DNA of 64,000 nucleotides from Bradyrhizobium niftali (GTDB lineage Bacteria > Pseudomonadota > Alphaproteobacteria > Rhizobiales > Xanthobacteraceae), in the NCBI RefSeq assembly GCF_004571025.1, contig NZ_SPQT01000008.1:124001-188000 (forward strand), in the 5' to 3' direction. Positions within the stretch are counted from its first letter, which is position 1. Each line of letters begins with the position of its first letter. Positions 37,213-46,254 of this stretch are shown in pieces. The notes under the pieces are model-generated. The model was not told the DNA's origin. It did not search any database and saw only the letters and a program-made list of their open reading frames with translations. The position numbers and the translations under genes are program-made.

Positions 37213-37908
37213 ATGCTGATCCTTGCCATCGATACCGCGCTGGAAGCGTGCGCGGCCGCCGTGCTCGATACCGATGCCGGCGAGCTGCTTGCGCAGGAGC
37301 AGCTTCTCATGAAGCGTGGCCACGCCGAGGCGCTGATGCCGATGATCGCGCGCGTCATGCTATCGGCCAATCTCGCCTTCACCGCGCTCGACCGCATCGC
37401 CGTCACCGTCGGCCCAGGAAGTTTCACGGGCCTCCGCGTCGGCATTTCGGCGGCGCGCGGCCTTGCACTCGCGGCCAAGCGGCCAGCCGTCGGGCTGACG
37501 ACGTTGTCGGCCTATGCCGCCACCGTCGTCGGCCAGAGCAAATCGGCGCCGGTGATCTCCGCGATCGATGCGCGGCACGATCACGTCTACTTCCAGATCG
37601 TCGCCGGCGACGGCAGCCAGCTGGTGCGGCCGGGCGTCGCTCCCATCGACGAGGCGATCGCGGCCTCGCAATTCGGTGCACCGCATCTGGTCGGCAATGC
37701 CGCAAGCATCCTCGCCGATCGCTGGCCGAAGGATGCACCGCAGCCGGTCGCGGTCGACGCGCAACCCGCGCCCGATATCGGCTGGGTCGCATGGCTTGGC
37801 GCTGCCGCTGATCCCGAGACAAATCCGGCGCGGCCATTCTATCTGCGCGCACCCGATGCGAAACCGGCAGCACAGCCCCCGCTCGCAGCTCACGCCGCAA
37901 CCTCATGA
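37213..37908 (+). CDS. tsaB: tRNA threonylcarbamoyladenosine biosynthesis protein TsaB
   Basis: The 231-residue ASKHA-fold protein supports TsaD in adding threonylcarbamoyl to A37 of ANN-reading tRNAs. It starts MLILAIDTALEACAAAVLD and has HAEALMPMI and VTVGPGSFTGLRVGIS, the signature of the family (near residues 62-77). The start at ATG 37213 is chosen over 37150, which lacks homology. It overlaps rimI by 4 nt (ATGA), so the two are translationally coupled, as is common in alphaproteobacteria. Confidence 0.93.
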   Translation: MLILAIDTALEACAAAVLDTDAGELLAQEQLLMKRGHAEALMPMIARVMLSANLAFTALDRIAVTVGPGSFTGLRVGISAARGLALAAKRPAVGLTTLSAYAATVVGQSKSAPVISAIDARHDHVYFQIVAGDGSQLVRPGVAPIDEAIAASQFGAPHLVGNAASILADRWPKDAPQPVAVDAQPAPDIGWVAWLGAAADPETNPARPFYLRAPDAKPAAQPPLAAHAATS

Positions 37909-38390
37909 TGAGCTGGCTGTCGGAATGGTGGCGCGGCGGCACGGCCGCCGTCGAGCCGGCTTCCGCGCGCGATGCCGCGCGGCTCGCGCAGCTTCATGGC
38001 GCCTCCTTCGCGCATGGCTGGGGCGAAGGCGAGTTCGAGAGCATGATGAGCGAGCGCAATACGCTGGTGCATCGGCTGCGCCTCGGTCGCAAGACCATCG
38101 GCTTTGCGGTGTCGCGGATCGGCGCGGACGAAGCGGAGATCCTCTCGATCGCGGTCGACGAGGCCCATCGCGGCCGCGGCCTCTCCCGCACGCTGCTGAT
38201 GACCCATCTCGGCCACCTCGCCGGGCGCGGCGTGCGCACGATATTTCTCGAGGTCGAGGAAAACAACCAGCCGGCCCGGCGGCTCTATGCGGGGTGCGGA
38301 TTCATGGTGGTCGGACGTCGCGAACGCTACTATAAACAGCCGAACGGGGAACAATTGAACGCCCTTCTGATGCGGCGTGACTTGTCGTAA
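37905..38390 (+). CDS. rimI: Ribosomal protein S18-alanine N-acetyltransferase, GNAT family
   Basis: The 161-residue GNAT enzyme likely acetylates the N-terminal alanine of ribosomal protein S18. The acetyl-CoA loop is RGRGLSRTLL (near 86-95), after SIAVDEAHRG, and the C-terminal FLEVEENNQPARRLYAGCGF is the common GNAT pattern. The overlapping start with tsaB supports the RimI assignment over a generic acetyltransferase. A longer N-terminal segment (MMSWLSEWWRGG) of about 15 residues is extra. Confidence 0.88.
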   Translation: MMSWLSEWWRGGTAAVEPASARDAARLAQLHGASFAHGWGEGEFESMMSERNTLVHRLRLGRKTIGFAVSRIGADEAEILSIAVDEAHRGRGLSRTLLMTHLGHLAGRGVRTIFLEVEENNQPARRLYAGCGFMVVGRRERYYKQPNGEQLNALLMRRDLS

Positions 38391-38428
38391 CATTGATGGC
38401 AGAAAGCGCCCCGTCAGGCAGACAGATC

Positions 38429-38884
38429 ATGACCGCACTGAAACCTTCTTCTGCATCCAAGTCGTCCGGCATCGAGGCGCGCTGTGCCGCCACCGGCATG
38501 CGCATGACCGAACAGCGCCGCGTCATCGCCCGCGTGCTCGCGGAGGCGGTCGATCATCCCGATGTCGAGGAATTGTACCGGCGCTGTGTCGCCGTCGACG
38601 ACAAGATCTCGATCTCGACCGTGTATCGCACCGTCAAGCTGTTCGAGGATGCTGGCATCATCGAGCGCCATGACTTTCGCGAAGGACGCGCGCGCTACGA
38701 GACGATGCGCGACAGCCATCACGACCACCTCATCAATCTGCGCGACGGCAAGGTGATCGAATTCACCTCCGAAGAGATCGAGAAGCTCCAGGCGGAGATC
38801 GCCCGCAAGCTCGGCTACAAGCTGGTCGATCACCGGCTCGAGCTCTATTGCGTTCCGCTCGACGACGACAAGCCGACAAGCTAA
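38429..38884 (+). CDS. fur: Fur family regulator (Fur/Mur type)
   Basis: The 151-residue metal-responsive regulator has an N-terminal winged helix (MRMTEQRRVIARVLAEAVDHPDVEELYRR, then SISTVYRTVKLFEDAGII) and a C-terminal dimerisation part with the metal-binding HHDHLINL near residue 103. It lacks the HxH haem-linked pattern of Irr. In rhizobia and Bradyrhizobium this clade is Fur/Mur, which senses manganese or iron. An alternative start at 38396 would add 11 residues. It is followed directly by a HAD hydrolase gene that begins at the next base after its stop codon. Confidence 0.9.
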   Translation: MTALKPSSASKSSGIEARCAATGMRMTEQRRVIARVLAEAVDHPDVEELYRRCVAVDDKISISTVYRTVKLFEDAGIIERHDFREGRARYETMRDSHHDHLINLRDGKVIEFTSEEIEKLQAEIARKLGYKLVDHRLELYCVPLDDDKPTS

Positions 38885-39565
38885 GTGCCCGTCGACCTCA
38901 TCATTTTCGATTGCGACGGCGTGCTCGTGGACAGCGAGGTGATCTCCTGTCGCGCGCATGCGGATGTGCTGACGCGCCACGGCTATCCGATCACCCCGGA
39001 GCAGGTGCTGGTCCGCTTTCTCGGCGTATCCGAGAAGGACGCGCGGCGGATGGTCGAGCAGGAAATCGGCCGCAGTCTTCCTGACGATCTCGAGAGCCAG
39101 GTGAATGCGGCCACGCTGCAATTCTACGCCAGCGATCTGCAGCCGATCACCCATGTGGCCGCGGCGATCGCCGCGATCGATCTGCCCAAATGCGTCGCAT
39201 CGAGCGGCACGCCGGACAAGATCCATCACGGCCTGACGTGCGCCGGGCTCTACGACCTGCTTGCGCCGAACATCTTTTCCGCAAGCCAGGTCGCCCGCGG
39301 CAAGCCCGCGCCCGACCTGTTCCTGTTTGCCGCCGCGCAGATGAAGGTCGCCCCGGAGCGGTGCCTCGTGATCGAGGACAGCCTCCCCGGAGTGACCGGC
39401 GCGCACGCCGCCGGGATGACCGTGCTGGGCTTTCACGGCGGCAGCCACTGCCCGCCGGGTCACGCCAAACGGCTGCGGGGCGCCGGCGCCGGACTGACGT
39501 TCGACGATATGCGGCAATTGCCTGAGCTGGTCCGGCGGGTCGGGGCGGACGCTTTGGCGGGGTGA
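38885..39565 (+). CDS. HAD superfamily hydrolase, beta-phosphoglucomutase-like
   Basis: The 226-residue phosphatase begins IFDCDGVLVDSE (DxDxV motif; nucleophile Asp near residue 9), has SSG near residue 109, and KPAPDLFLFAA and IEDSLPGVTGA near 140-175. The cap domain sits between residues 15 and 85. Substrates of this subfamily are small sugar phosphates; none is indicated. The GTG start at 38885 directly abuts the Fur stop codon, so the two may be co-transcribed. Confidence 0.85.
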   Translation: MPVDLIIFDCDGVLVDSEVISCRAHADVLTRHGYPITPEQVLVRFLGVSEKDARRMVEQEIGRSLPDDLESQVNAATLQFYASDLQPITHVAAAIAAIDLPKCVASSGTPDKIHHGLTCAGLYDLLAPNIFSASQVARGKPAPDLFLFAAAQMKVAPERCLVIEDSLPGVTGAHAAGMTVLGFHGGSHCPPGHAKRLRGAGAGLTFDDMRQLPELVRRVGADALAG

Positions 39566-39570
39566 TTTCC

Positions 39571-39665
39571 GTCATTCCGGGGGCACGCGCGGCGCGCGTG
39601 AACCCGGAATCCCGAGTTTTTGGCCCGAGATTCCGGGTTCGCGCTGACGCGCGCCCCGGAATGAC
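39571..39665. repeat. gtcattccggg family palindromic repeat, copy 2
   Basis: The terminal inverted repeats gtcattccgg and ccggaatgac enclose a longer copy (95 bp) of the 37023 element. It sits in the gap between the HAD gene and miaB. Confidence 0.75.
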
Positions 39666-39746
39666 GGTCCAGAGGCTCCATTCGCTGGATTTTCCCCCCT
39701 CCAGCCTATATCTGAAGGCCGTCCTCCACCTCCATTTTCGGGTTCC

Positions 39747-41144
39747 ATGACGCCGCCGCGCAAGCTGCACATCAAATCATATGGCTGCCAGATGAACGTC
39801 TACGATGCCCAGCGCATGGTGGACACGCTGGCCCCGGAAGGATTCGTGGAGACGGCCAGTGCAGAGGACGCCGACCTCGTCATCCTAAACACCTGCCATA
39901 TCCGCGAGAAGGCCTCCGAGAAGGTCTATTCCGAGCTCGGCCGGCTGCGCGTCGCCAAGGACGAGGCCGCCCGCGGGGGCCGCGCGATGCAGATCGCGGT
40001 CGCAGGCTGCGTGGCGCAGGCCGAGGGCGAGGAAATCGTGCGCCGGGCGCCGGTGGTCGACATCGTGGTCGGTCCGCAGAGCTACCATCACCTGCCGGAG
40101 CTCTTGAGGCGCGCCGGCAACGAAGGCCGCGCGATCGAGACCGAATTTCCCGCCGCCGACAAGTTCGGCTTCCTTGCCCAGCCGAAGCCCGACGCGATCC
40201 GCGCGCGCGGCATTTCCGCCTTCGTCACGGTGCAGGAAGGCTGCGACAAGTTCTGCACCTTCTGCGTCGTGCCCTATACGCGCGGCGCCGAAGTGTCGCG
40301 CCCGGTTGCCAGGATCGTCGACGACGTGAAGCGGCTCGCCGAGAACGGCGTGCGCGAGCTCACGCTGATCGGGCAGAACGTCAACGCCTATCATGGCGAG
40401 GGACCGGACGGAAAAACCTGGCCGCTCGGCCGGCTGCTCGAACATCTGGCAGCGATTCCCGGCATCGCGCGGCTGCGCTATTCGACCAGCCATCCCCGCG
40501 ACGTCGATGACAGTCTGATTGCGGCCCATCGCGATCTCGAGGCCCTGATGCCGTTCGTGCACCTGCCGGTGCAGTCGGGCTCGGACCGGATTCTGGCGGC
40601 CATGAACCGCAAACATACCGCCGATGATTATCGGCGTGTCATCGACCGTTTCCGGGCCGCGCGCCAAGATATTGCTTTTTCATCAGATTTTATCGTGGGT
40701 TTCCCGGGTGAAAGTGAGCAAGATTTTCTCGCCACCCTCGCGCTTGTCATGCAAATCGGCTACGCTGCCGCTTATTCGTTCAAATACTCCGCCCGGCCGG
40801 GAACGCCGGCCGCGGACATGCAGGAGACGGTGTCCCCCGCCGAGATGGACCAGCGATTGGAGCGGCTCCAGGAACTGATCGACAGCCAGCAATCGGCCTT
40901 CAACAAGGCCGCGATTGGCTCAACGGTCGACGTGCTGTTCGAGCGTCCGGCGCGCAAGGACGGCCAGATCGTCGGCCGCACCGCCTTCCTCCAGCCCGCG
41001 CATGTGATGGCCTCGCCCGACATCATCGGACAAATCCTGCCGGTGCGGATCGACAGCCTCGAACGCTACAGCTTCCTCGGCGAGCTCGTCACACCGCGCG
41101 TTGCGCGCGAGCCCGCTTTATCACCCATCGCCACTGGAGCCTGA
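39747..41144 (+). CDS. miaB: tRNA-2-methylthio-N6-dimethylallyladenosine synthase MiaB
   Basis: The 465-residue radical-SAM enzyme adds a methylthio group to i6A37 in tRNA. The N-terminal UPF0004 domain has KSYGCQMNVYDAQ and NTCHIREKASEK, which hold cluster cysteines. The radical SAM CxxxCxxC is in GCDKFCTFCVVPYTRG near residue 166. A TRAM domain ends the protein. It starts at ATG 39747, just after a palindromic repeat. It forms a gene run with phoH (4-nt gap), ybeY, corC and lnt. Confidence 0.96.
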   Translation: MTPPRKLHIKSYGCQMNVYDAQRMVDTLAPEGFVETASAEDADLVILNTCHIREKASEKVYSELGRLRVAKDEAARGGRAMQIAVAGCVAQAEGEEIVRRAPVVDIVVGPQSYHHLPELLRRAGNEGRAIETEFPAADKFGFLAQPKPDAIRARGISAFVTVQEGCDKFCTFCVVPYTRGAEVSRPVARIVDDVKRLAENGVRELTLIGQNVNAYHGEGPDGKTWPLGRLLEHLAAIPGIARLRYSTSHPRDVDDSLIAAHRDLEALMPFVHLPVQSGSDRILAAMNRKHTADDYRRVIDRFRAARQDIAFSSDFIVGFPGESEQDFLATLALVMQIGYAAAYSFKYSARPGTPAADMQETVSPAEMDQRLERLQELIDSQQSAFNKAAIGSTVDVLFERPARKDGQIVGRTAFLQPAHVMASPDIIGQILPVRIDSLERYSFLGELVTPRVAREPALSPIATGA

Positions 41145-41148
41145 ACCC

Positions 41149-42204
41149 TTGCCAAAAAGCGCATCGGATTCGTCTTCTATCGCTCCCAGCCGCAAATTTG
41201 ACCGCGACATGCAAGTTCCACCCGAAACCCAGGTCGTCATCGACTTCGACGACAACCGCGCCGCATCCGCGCTGGTCGGGCCCTATGGCCAGAATCTGGC
41301 GCAGATCGAGCGGCGGCTCGGCGTCGTCGTCGATTCCAAGGGCAACCACATCACCATCGGCGGCACGCGCGACGGCTGCGACGCGGCGCGCCGCGTGCTG
41401 GAGGCGCTCTACGCCCAGGCGGTGAAGGGGCAGGATCTCGACCAGGGCGAGGTCGAAGGCGCGATTCGCGCCGTGATCGCCCAAGGCTCGTTGTTCGAGT
41501 TCGACGCCAAGTCCGCCAAATCGACCTTCGACAGCATCAATCTGCGCAAGCGCCCGGTGCGCGCACGCACGGCTGCCCAGGATTCCTACATCCGCGCGCT
41601 GAAGCGCCACGAGCTGGTGTTCGGCATCGGCCCGGCCGGCACCGGCAAGACCTGGCTCGCGGTCGCGCATGCCGCGCAACTGTTCGAGCGCAAGGAAGTC
41701 GACAAGATCATCCTGTCGCGCCCGGCGGTGGAAGCTGGCGAACGGCTCGGCTTCCTGCCCGGCGATCTCCGCGAGAAGGTCGATCCCTATCTGCGCCCGA
41801 TCTACGACGCGCTCTACGACCTCATGGACGCACGCATCGTCGAGCGGGCGCTGCAGACCGGCGAGATCGAGATCGCGCCGCTCGCCTTCATGCGCGGCCG
41901 CACGCTCACCAACGCCGCCATCATCCTGGACGAGGCGCAGAACACCACGTCGATGCAGATGAAGATGTTCCTGACCCGTCTCGGCGAGAACAGCCGCATG
42001 ATCGTGACCGGCGACCCCTCGCAGATCGACCTGCCGAACGGTCAGACCTCGGGCCTCGCCGAGGCAACCCGCCTGCTGGACGGTGTCGAAGGCATTGCAC
42101 AAGTTCATTTCAAGGCCGAGGACGTGATCCGCCACGAGCTCGTGGCGCGGATCGTCGCCGCGTATGAAGGGTCGCCGCAGCGGCCGGCGACCGGCAAATC
42201 CTGA
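41149..42204 (+). CDS. PhoH family protein
   Basis: The 351-residue P-loop ATPase has Walker A GPAGTGKT near residues 162-169 and Walker B-like IILDEAQNTT near 261. TSGLAEATRLLDGVEGIAQVHF is the conserved C-terminal region. The N-terminal 110 residues carry a KH-like segment (VDSKGNHITIGGTRDGCDAAR), which suggests RNA binding. The TTG start at 41149 (LPKS, GGAG 9 nt upstream) gives the usual length; ATG 41209 is a shorter alternative. miaB-phoH-ybeY is a conserved order, linking it to RNA metabolism. Confidence 0.9.
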   Translation: MPKSASDSSSIAPSRKFDRDMQVPPETQVVIDFDDNRAASALVGPYGQNLAQIERRLGVVVDSKGNHITIGGTRDGCDAARRVLEALYAQAVKGQDLDQGEVEGAIRAVIAQGSLFEFDAKSAKSTFDSINLRKRPVRARTAAQDSYIRALKRHELVFGIGPAGTGKTWLAVAHAAQLFERKEVDKIILSRPAVEAGERLGFLPGDLREKVDPYLRPIYDALYDLMDARIVERALQTGEIEIAPLAFMRGRTLTNAAIILDEAQNTTSMQMKMFLTRLGENSRMIVTGDPSQIDLPNGQTSGLAEATRLLDGVEGIAQVHFKAEDVIRHELVARIVAAYEGSPQRPATGKS

Positions 42205-42266
42205 CGGGACAACAACCGGACCATATGGGCGCGGACGCAAGCGCCTTTTCGTTCCGAACAAAGACA

Positions 42267-42776
42267 ATGTCACACCCCAATCTTCCCATGACCGAGGTCC
42301 TCGTCGTCGCCGATTGCTGGCAGCGCGAACCCGATTCCGAAGCCGTGATCCAGCGCGCGGTCGCGGCTGCCGCCGAGAGTGTCGACGAAGACGTCGCGGA
42401 AGCGGAAGTGGCGGTGATGCTGACCGACGATGCCGGCATCCGCACGCTCAACAGCAACTGGCGCGGCATCGACAAGCCGACCAACGTGCTGTCGTTTCCC
42501 GCGCTCCAGCCGGAGGGCGAATGGAAGCCCGGCGATGCGCCGCGCATGCTCGGCGACATCGCGATCGCCTACGAGACCATGCGGCGCGAGGCGGACGAGG
42601 AAAAGAAGCCGTTCGACCACCATCTGAGCCATCTCGCCGTGCACGGTTTCCTGCACCTGATCGGCTACGACCACGAGAACGACGACGACGCGGAGGAGAT
42701 GGAAGCGCTGGAGACGCAGATCCTCGCCCATCTCGGCATTCCCGATCCCTATGCCGACCGCCCGGGGACGCACTGA
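42267..42776 (+). CDS. ybeY: Endoribonuclease YbeY
   Basis: The 169-residue metal-dependent endoribonuclease works in 16S rRNA maturation and quality control. The zinc-binding pattern H-3-H-5-H is VHGFLHLIGYDHE near residues 126-138. NWRGIDKPTNVLSFP near 62-76 is the other conserved block. ATG 42267 is preferred; ATG 42225 and 42288 are possible. It lies between phoH and the CBS/CorC gene, with no intergenic terminator. Confidence 0.93.
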   Translation: MSHPNLPMTEVLVVADCWQREPDSEAVIQRAVAAAAESVDEDVAEAEVAVMLTDDAGIRTLNSNWRGIDKPTNVLSFPALQPEGEWKPGDAPRMLGDIAIAYETMRREADEEKKPFDHHLSHLAVHGFLHLIGYDHENDDDAEEMEALETQILAHLGIPDPYADRPGTH

Positions 42777-42777
42777 G

Positions 42778-43896
42778 ATGCCGGATTCCGACCCGACCCA
42801 CGACAATCCCCGCAACACGCCCAATTTGCCTGTCGTGGTGACATCAGGGGAGGTCCTGCGTCCGACCGCCGAGGGCTGGCTGCTGCGCGCGATCCGCACG
42901 CTGTTCGGCTGGAAGGCCGGATCGGTGCGCGACGATCTCCAGGTCGTGCTCGACGCATCGACGCCCGACGACACCGGCTTCTCCGCCGTCGAGCGCACCA
43001 TGCTGCGCAACATCCTCGGCCTGCACGAGCGCCGCATCGCCGACGTCATGGTGCATCGTGCCGACATCATCGCGGTGAAGCGCGACATCCCGCTCGGTGA
43101 GCTGATGGACCGCTTCGAAAGCGCCGGCCATTCGCGCCTCGTCGTCTACAACGAGACGCTCGACGATCCCGTCGGCATCGTCCACATCCGCGACCTGCTC
43201 GCGTTCATGACCGCGCGGGCGCGCGTGTCGGACGCCACCAAGACCAAGCGCAAGAAGCCGCTGCCGGCCGGCCTCGACCTTCGTACCGTCGATCTCGCGC
43301 TGCCGCTCGAGGACGCGCGCATCATCCGCAAGCTGCTCTACGTGCCGCCGTCGATGCGCGCGATCGACCTGCTCGCGCAGATGCAGGCCACGCGCATCCA
43401 CCTGGCGCTGGTGGTCGACGAATATGGCGGCAGCGACGGACTGGTCTCGCTCGAGGACATCGTCGAGCAGATCGTCGGCGAGATCGACGACGAGCACGAC
43501 AGCGACGAGCCGCCCTCGATCGTGCGCCTGCCGGACAACGCCTTCATCGCCGACGCCCGCGCCAGCCTCGACGACGTCCGCACCGTGATCGGCGCGGACT
43601 TCGTCACCGGCGAGGCCGGCGAGGAAGTCGAGACGCTGGGCGGCTATCTCGTCAGCTTCGTCGGGCGCCTGCCGGTACGCGGCGAGGTGATCTCGGGCCC
43701 CGGCAATTACGAGGTCGAGGTGCTCGATGCCGATCCGCGCCGCGTCAAGCGGCTGCGCATCTCGACGCGGAAGGAACGCCCCGCGCCGCGCACCCAGCGC
43801 GAGAGCCGACGCCGCGAGGCCGCGCCGGAGAGCGGTCAACCGCCGGCAAGTGACACGCCGACCCCGCCGCCAGGCGACGGGACCGGCCCACAGTGA
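42778..43896 (+). CDS. CorC/HlyC-type CBS domain protein
   Basis: The 372-residue protein lacks an N-terminal membrane domain. It has two CBS domains (MVHRADIIAVKRDI and PPSMRAIDLLAQMQATRIHLALVVDEYGGSDG) and a C-terminal transporter-associated CorC/HlyC domain (GGYLVSFVGRLPVRGEVI, then YEVEVLDADPRRVKRLRI). It may take part in magnesium or cobalt homeostasis. The arrangement ybeY-corC-lnt is conserved in many alphaproteobacteria. Starts at ATG 42778, 1 nt after the ybeY stop codon. The C-terminal tail is Arg/Pro-rich and probably disordered. It overlaps lnt by 4 nt. Confidence 0.92.
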   Translation: MPDSDPTHDNPRNTPNLPVVVTSGEVLRPTAEGWLLRAIRTLFGWKAGSVRDDLQVVLDASTPDDTGFSAVERTMLRNILGLHERRIADVMVHRADIIAVKRDIPLGELMDRFESAGHSRLVVYNETLDDPVGIVHIRDLLAFMTARARVSDATKTKRKKPLPAGLDLRTVDLALPLEDARIIRKLLYVPPSMRAIDLLAQMQATRIHLALVVDEYGGSDGLVSLEDIVEQIVGEIDDEHDSDEPPSIVRLPDNAFIADARASLDDVRTVIGADFVTGEAGEEVETLGGYLVSFVGRLPVRGEVISGPGNYEVEVLDADPRRVKRLRISTRKERPAPRTQRESRRREAAPESGQPPASDTPTPPPGDGTGPQ

Positions 43897-45506
43897 GCGC
43901 ATTCCAGCGCCTCCGGCAGATTGCGCTAGCCATCATCCTCACCTGGGGATGGAAGCGCGCCGTCCTCGCCATGGCCGCCGGCGCGCTGTCGGTGCTGGCG
44001 CTGGCGCCGTTCAACGCCTTCCCGGTGCTGTTCATTACTTTCCCGGTTATGGTCTGGCTGATCGACGGCGCCGGCGCTGGACGATACGGCGGCATCCCCG
44101 CCGCGGCGCTGACCGGCTACTGGTTCGGGCTCGGCTATTTCGTGCCCGGCCTGTACTGGATCGGCTATGCCTTCTTCGTCGACGCCGACGTGTTCGCCTG
44201 GCTGACGCCGTTCGCCGTGCTGGGCCTGCCGGCCTATCTGTCCATCTTCACGGCGATCGGTTTTGCGCTGGCACGCCTGCTCTGGACCAAGAACGCCACG
44301 CGCGTGCTTGCGCTCGCGGCAAGCCTCACCATCGCCGAATGGCTGCGCGGTCACGCGCTGACCGGCTTTCCCTGGAACGCGTTCGGCTATGCGCTGTCGG
44401 AGCCGTTGCCGCTGGCACAGACGGCGTCGCTGATCGGCCTGTGGGGCATGACGTTCCTGGCGGTCGCGATCTTTGCGAGCCCCGCGACGCTGATCGACCG
44501 CACGCCCGATCGCCGCGTGGCCTGGCGCGCGCCGGCCGCGGCAGTCGCACTTCTGATTGTCATGAGCATCTTCGGCGCGATCCGCCTGTCGCTGCATCCG
44601 ACCACGATGGTCGCGGGCGCCAAACTGCGCCTGATGCAGCCGAACCTCCAGCAGGACGCGAAATTCAACTACGCCGCTAAGGCGGAGGTGATGAAGAAAT
44701 ACCTGGCGCTGTCGGACCGCGCCTCCGGGCCGCAATCGACCGGCGTGCGCGATGCCACCATCCTGATCTGGCCGGAATCCGCCTTTCCGTTCTTCCTGAC
44801 CCGCGAAGCCGACGCGATGGCGGAGATCGCCGAGCTGCTGCCGAAGGGCACGGTGCTGATCACGGGTTCGGTCCGCGCGCCCGATCTGCCGCGGGGAACG
44901 CCGATCACGCGTGCCTATAATTCGATCTACGTGATCGATCACGACGGCAGCGTGCTCGCGGTCTACGACAAGTTGCATCTGGTGCCGTTCGGCGAGTTTC
45001 TTCCCTATCAGGGCCTGATGGAGAAGCTCGGCTTCGAGCAGCTCACGCGTGTGCGCGGCGGCTTCATCGCCGGCACCGTGCGGCATGCGCTGCCAGTCGC
45101 CGGCGCGCCGTCCGCGCTGCCGCTGATCTGCTACGAAGCAATTTTTCCCGGCGAGGTTGCCGGTCGCAACGAACGTCCGGGCTGGATCGTGAACCTCACC
45201 AATGACGGCTGGTTCGGCATCTCGACCGGCCCCTATCAGCATCTGGAGCAGGCGCGGATGCGCGCGATCGAACTCGGATTGCCGCTGGTCCGCTCCGCCA
45301 ATACCGGCATCTCCGCGGTGATCGATCCGGCGGGACGAACCATCGCCAGCCTCGGTCTCGGCGTCGAAGGCATTTTGGACGCAAGCCTGCCCGCCGCGAT
45401 CCCGCCGACGATCTATGCGCGGGTCGGCGACGTGCCTGCGGCCGTGCTCGTCGCGGTGGCCGTGCTTCTCGCGGTCCGCCGACGCGTGACCAAACGGCAC
45501 CCCTGA
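43893..45506 (+). CDS. lnt: Apolipoprotein N-acyltransferase
   Basis: The 537-residue membrane enzyme adds the third acyl chain to bacterial lipoproteins. Its N-terminal 230 residues hold about seven membrane segments. The nitrilase domain then carries the Glu-Lys-Cys triad: WPESAFPFFL near 291, YDKLHLVPFGEFLPY near 356 and LICYEAIFPGE near 410. The GTG start at 43893 overlaps the corC stop codon. The C-terminus ends in a final membrane segment and RRRVTKRHP. Confidence 0.95.
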   Translation: MSAFQRLRQIALAIILTWGWKRAVLAMAAGALSVLALAPFNAFPVLFITFPVMVWLIDGAGAGRYGGIPAAALTGYWFGLGYFVPGLYWIGYAFFVDADVFAWLTPFAVLGLPAYLSIFTAIGFALARLLWTKNATRVLALAASLTIAEWLRGHALTGFPWNAFGYALSEPLPLAQTASLIGLWGMTFLAVAIFASPATLIDRTPDRRVAWRAPAAAVALLIVMSIFGAIRLSLHPTTMVAGAKLRLMQPNLQQDAKFNYAAKAEVMKKYLALSDRASGPQSTGVRDATILIWPESAFPFFLTREADAMAEIAELLPKGTVLITGSVRAPDLPRGTPITRAYNSIYVIDHDGSVLAVYDKLHLVPFGEFLPYQGLMEKLGFEQLTRVRGGFIAGTVRHALPVAGAPSALPLICYEAIFPGEVAGRNERPGWIVNLTNDGWFGISTGPYQHLEQARMRAIELGLPLVRSANTGISAVIDPAGRTIASLGLGVEGILDASLPAAIPPTIYARVGDVPAAVLVAVAVLLAVRRRVTKRHP

Positions 45507-45543
45507 TCCCGCCATCAACGCCGAAGGGGCCGGAATCCTTTGA

Positions 45544-45563
45544 CAACCGTGGTCTCACGGTTG
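45544..45563. promoter_or_regulatory. 8-bp inverted repeat upstream of the XRE regulator gene
   Basis: caaccgtg and cacggttg pair exactly around gtct, 38 nt after the lnt stop codon. It could terminate lnt, but no T-tract follows it. Its position in the 220-nt upstream region of an XRE gene also fits a regulator operator. Confidence 0.45.
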
Positions 45564-45726
45564 ACAGACTGCACGCGGGTTCCTCATTCTGCACCGACTG
45601 CAAAAGACAGTGGGCATTGCTAAATTTCTCCGCAATGTTTCCCAATAACAGGGTCTGATTTTTATGATGCTGGCACCTGAGGCATTCAATCGATTGCGCT
45701 GAGGGTGGTGTTTGGAGGCTGAGGAA

Positions 45727-46140
45727 ATGTCGAAAGCGCCCAACCCTGTTGACAAATATGTCGGCAGCCGCGTGCGTATGCGCCGCATCATGTTGGGCAT
45801 GAGCCAGGAAAAGCTCGGTGATGCTTTGGGCCTGACTTTCCAGCAGATCCAGAAGTACGAGAAGGGCACGAACCGGGTCGGCGCGAGCCGAATCCAGCAG
45901 ATTGCCGAGATTCTCCAGGTGCCGGTGTCGTTCCTGTTCGAGGGCGGACCGAGCGGCGTGGCCGGCCCGGACGGCTTCGCAGAAGGCGCCTCGCCCTCCT
46001 ACGTCTCGGACTTCCTTGCGACCTCCGAAGGACTCGCCTTGACCAAGGCGTTCACCCGAATCACTGATTCGAAGATGCGCCGCTCCATCGTCGATCTCGT
46101 CGAGCAGATTGCGGCACGCGAAGGCCCCGACAAGCGCTGA
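45727..46140 (+). CDS. XRE family helix-turn-helix regulator
   Basis: The 137-residue protein has a Cro/CI-type DNA-binding domain at residues 10-65 (VGSRVRMRRIMLGMSQEKLGDALGLTFQQIQKYEKG, then VGASRIQQIAEIL) and a C-terminal region of about 70 residues (SEGLALTKAFTRITDSKMRRSIVDLVEQ) that is probably for dimerisation. GAGGAA precedes ATG 45727, and the earlier TTG at 45712 lacks support. This group is a conserved neighbour of lnt in alphaproteobacteria; its targets are unknown. Confidence 0.9.
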   Translation: MSKAPNPVDKYVGSRVRMRRIMLGMSQEKLGDALGLTFQQIQKYEKGTNRVGASRIQQIAEILQVPVSFLFEGGPSGVAGPDGFAEGASPSYVSDFLATSEGLALTKAFTRITDSKMRRSIVDLVEQIAAREGPDKR

Positions 46141-46254
46141 CGCGCCAGCTCAATCGATTTGAGGCTGCGTCAAATCTGGCCTATGTCGTCATTTGTGGCC
46201 GCGCTTTGATGTGCGTCCTCTCAAATGATGCGATTCAAAGGCATAGATGCGCCC

